In this document: positions 62,351 through 64,000 of the stretch, piece by piece
Layout of the letters: each line of letters opens with the position of its first letter
Position numbering within the stretch: the stretch's first letter is position 1
Assembly: GCA_964580185.1 (NCBI GenBank)
Contig: CAZOJQ010000001.1
Coordinates: 62,001 to 126,000 of the forward strand
DNA: 64,000 nt
Origin: CAYWWY01 sp964580185
GTDB taxonomy: Bacteria > Thermotogota > Thermotogae > MWEM01
Direction: 5' to 3'
Notes under the pieces: generated by a model
What the model was told of the DNA's origin: nothing
The model's input: the letters and a program-made list of their open reading frames with translations, nothing else
Databases searched by the model: none
Position numbers and translations under genes: made by a program

Positions 62351-64000
62351 ACTTCTGTTTCAAGTATAAATCCACAATATCTGGGTCAAACTCGCACCCA
62401 GATTGCTCTCTCAAATAGGAGTCAATATCTTCTTCTCGCCAGGCTTCTCGATAGATTCTGGTTTGAGCGAGAGCTTGCGCCACATCCATTACTTTAAAAA
62501 TTCTTGCCGAGAGAGGGATTCGATCGCCCATTAACCCGTATGGGTATCCTTTCCCGTCCCATCGTTCATGATGGTAAACGGGAATCTCCATCAATTCTTT
62601 AAGATAAGGAAAACGATGCAACAGCGCACGTGCAGATTCCGGATGGTTGCGAATGACATCCCGCTGATCGTTAGTCAGTTCTTCTTTGCACTGGAGAATC
62701 TCGTCTCCTACGTTCAACATTCCCAAATCATACAACAAGGCGCCTCTTCGAATCAGAATCGCTTGATTCTCTGGAATACCCATTGCCCTTGCCATATCGG
62801 TAACCTTGCCCGCTAATTCCATTGTAGATCCGTTCGGTTTTCCCATTCTTAGTTCGATGGACCGAGACCAACCCTCAATAGCTTGATCCAAACGAAGTCG
62901 CGCTTCAACCTGGGATCGTTGAAGGCTTTGAATCAAAATTAAATTATCGATCGCTACAGATAGTTGAGCGGTCATCACTTCTAGGAAGTCTCCGATCTCT
63001 GGTTTGATATCCATTGTTGATCGGTGCATGATCTCAAGCACACCTTTCACTTCCCCTCTCGCAATGAGAGGGATCCCATAATAGGAGTAGAATCCTTCTT
63101 CCTGCAGCACCTGGGAAAACCGATCTTGATTTTGGGTATGCTGGATGTGAGCAACCATAACTGGCCGATTTTCAACAACCACACGTCCTGCAAAGCTTTC
63201 TCCCAAACGAAGACGCATACCGACAGGGCTGTTTTTAGAGAACCCCTTTCCACATTGATACTCCAATGAATATGAGGCAGTATCGATCAAGGCGATCGAA
63301 GCGGCATCAAATTGGAGTTGATGAATGATCTGATCCAGATACAAATTCAAGGCGCTTCGCAAGTCAAGACTGGAAGAAACGATCGTATCGATGGATCGCA
63401 AGGATTTCATTCGTTGTAGCTGAAGCTGTAAACGGGCCTCTTGGGAATCAGTCTCTTTCTTTCTGCGAAACACCATCATGATCATCGGTTTTTGATCCGT
63501 GACATAGGTTTTTGCATGGACTTCCATGGATATCAATTCATTATGATTCCGCAAATAACCCATTTCAAAGATCAATGATCCCTCTTGCATTAGTGTTTCT
63601 ATGTTCTTTTGGCTTTCAACCCACCGCTTAGGATCTTCAATCTCTTGAATTGACATTTGGAGAAGCGCTTGCCGATCATACCCCAGGAGTTGGCACAAGG
63701 TTTGATTGATATATCGAATGGATAAAGAAGAAATCCCTTCACAGACTTCTGCGAGGATTATCCCGTCGGGAAGGTGATCTAACTTTTCTTGATTTTGCTT
63801 TTCATGATCCAGATATCCTTTTTCGAGCGCTTTTTTTTCAATGCTTGACGAAAGAAGATTCCCAAAGATCTGAATCATCAACCGTTCTTGCTGGTTCCAT
63901 ACTTTTTCTTGCTCGATTTGAGTGAAAGCAAGCAGACCAAGAGGTTTTTCTTTTGTACGAACGGGATAGAACAGGATCGAAGTAACCTTCTCTTGATCGA
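62349..64000 (-). CDS. GAF-PAS-GAF-HD-GYP-like sensor protein, degenerate active site (5' end beyond right edge)
   Basis: The frame stays open past Met at 63881 to the window edge; the extra 39 codons (VTSILFYPVRTKEKPLGLLA) look like the end of a GAF domain, so the true start is outside. Then: a PAS domain (about 63500-63800, with LLGYDRQALLQMSIQEIEDP), a GAF domain (about 62900-63390, with GESFAGRVVVENRPV and YGIPLIARGEVKGVLEI), and a C-terminal HD-GYP-type domain. The latter keeps YHHERWDGKGYPYGLMGDRIP and RNHPE, but the metal-binding HD reads YD (LLYDLGM instead of LLHDIGK). Cyclic-di-GMP hydrolysis is therefore doubtful; it may bind without cleaving. Confidence 0.85.
   Translation of the reverse strand, partial: DQEKVTSILFYPVRTKEKPLGLLAFTQIEQEKVWNQQERLMIQIFGNLLSSSIEKKALEKGYLDHEKQNQEKLDHLPDGIILAEVCEGISSLSIRYINQTLCQLLGYDRQALLQMSIQEIEDPKRWVESQKNIETLMQEGSLIFEMGYLRNHNELISMEVHAKTYVTDQKPMIMMVFRRKKETDSQEARLQLQLQRMKSLRSIDTIVSSSLDLRSALNLYLDQIIHQLQFDAASIALIDTASYSLEYQCGKGFSKNSPVGMRLRLGESFAGRVVVENRPVMVAHIQHTQNQDRFSQVLQEEGFYSYYGIPLIARGEVKGVLEIMHRSTMDIKPEIGDFLEVMTAQLSVAIDNLILIQSLQRSQVEARLRLDQAIEGWSRSIELRMGKPNGSTMELAGKVTDMARAMGIPENQAILIRRGALLYDLGMLNVGDEILQCKEELTNDQRDVIRNHPESARALLHRFPYLKELMEIPVYHHERWDGKGYPYGLMGDRIPLSARIFKVMDVAQALAQTRIYREAWREEDIDSYLREQSGCEFDPDIVDLYLKQK

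Noticed and set aside
1..64000. CRISPR arrays, insertion sequences, integrases or att sites
   Set aside because: No spaced direct repeats, transposase or integrase motifs were seen on either strand.

Overview
This is a gene-dense, roughly 45% GC bacterial chromosome segment with long co-oriented operons, many 4-bp ATGA gene overlaps and frequent GTG/TTG starts. I see no insertion sequences, phage genes or CRISPR arrays. The organism looks like an anaerobic, flagellated, fermentative bacterium. A sodium/proton-pumping Rnf complex in the order C-D-G-E-A-B, a tungsten/molybdopterin aldehyde:ferredoxin oxidoreductase, a glgD/glgC pair, a proofreading-competent PolA, solute-binding proteins with ordinary (non-lipoprotein) signal peptides, and a secreted protein ending in the aromatic residue typical of outer-membrane barrels all fit a diderm anaerobe. 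Thermotogota or a neighbouring deep lineage is my best guess. That assignment is an inference from gene content only; clostridial relatives share several of these traits.

Layout. 1-5.7 kb (minus): two exported proteins of unknown function, then a proteostasis operon tig-clpP-clpX followed by a BMP-type solute-binding protein. 5.8-13.8 kb (plus): a decarboxylase sodium-pump beta subunit, alanine racemase, a YhaM-like exoribonuclease, a phosphohexomutase, topoisomerase I and D-Ala-D-Ala ligase, then tRNA-Thr. 14-19.5 kb (plus): era, a CCA-adding/poly(A) polymerase, an unknown membrane protein, a lytic transglycosylase and a Nif3-family protein. 19.6-25.3 kb: csaB and rnfCDGEAB with a strikingly short rnfB. 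25.3-30 kb: a DUF2179-type membrane protein diverging from an aldehyde ferredoxin oxidoreductase with a structured leader, and a split transketolase. 30.1-36.8 kb: glgD-glgC, a tail-anchored unknown, a DUF2207 protein and a metallophosphoesterase. 36.8-47.4 kb: polA, ftcD, a 1408-residue pseudokinase/ATPase-like/TPR/GGDEF protein, a probable outer-membrane protein, a DUF4911 protein and a tandem-duplicated YqeG-type phosphatase. 47.4-51.8 kb: a sigma-28-type promoter followed by flaG, a giant fliD and tlyA. 51.8-54.5 kb: ferritin-like protein, two 33-codon mini-ORFs behind a perfect consensus promoter, and a MATE exporter. 54.5-60.6 kb (minus): HAD phosphatase, a sugar ABC transporter and a copper P-type ATPase in one run. 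61-64 kb: a membrane glycosyltransferase, tRNA-Ala and a GAF-PAS-GAF-HD-GYP-like protein that runs off the right edge.

Themes. Energy and redox (Rnf plus aldehyde ferredoxin oxidoreductase), storage carbon (GlgC/GlgD), envelope building (Alr, Ddl, CsaB, transglycosylase, glycosyltransferase) and motility/c-di-GMP signalling (FlaG, FliD, an intact GGDEF protein and a degenerate HD-GYP protein). Promoters across the window repeatedly carry an extended -10 element, TG-N-TATAAT or TG-N-TACAAT.

The best candidates for something undescribed are the pseudokinase-GGDEF giant, the 1053-residue FliD with six repeated modules, the stub RnfB, the twin YqeG protein, the leader of the aldehyde ferredoxin oxidoreductase gene, and the strongly promoted mini-ORF locus. 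All motif readings, counts and pairings were made by eye without database searches.
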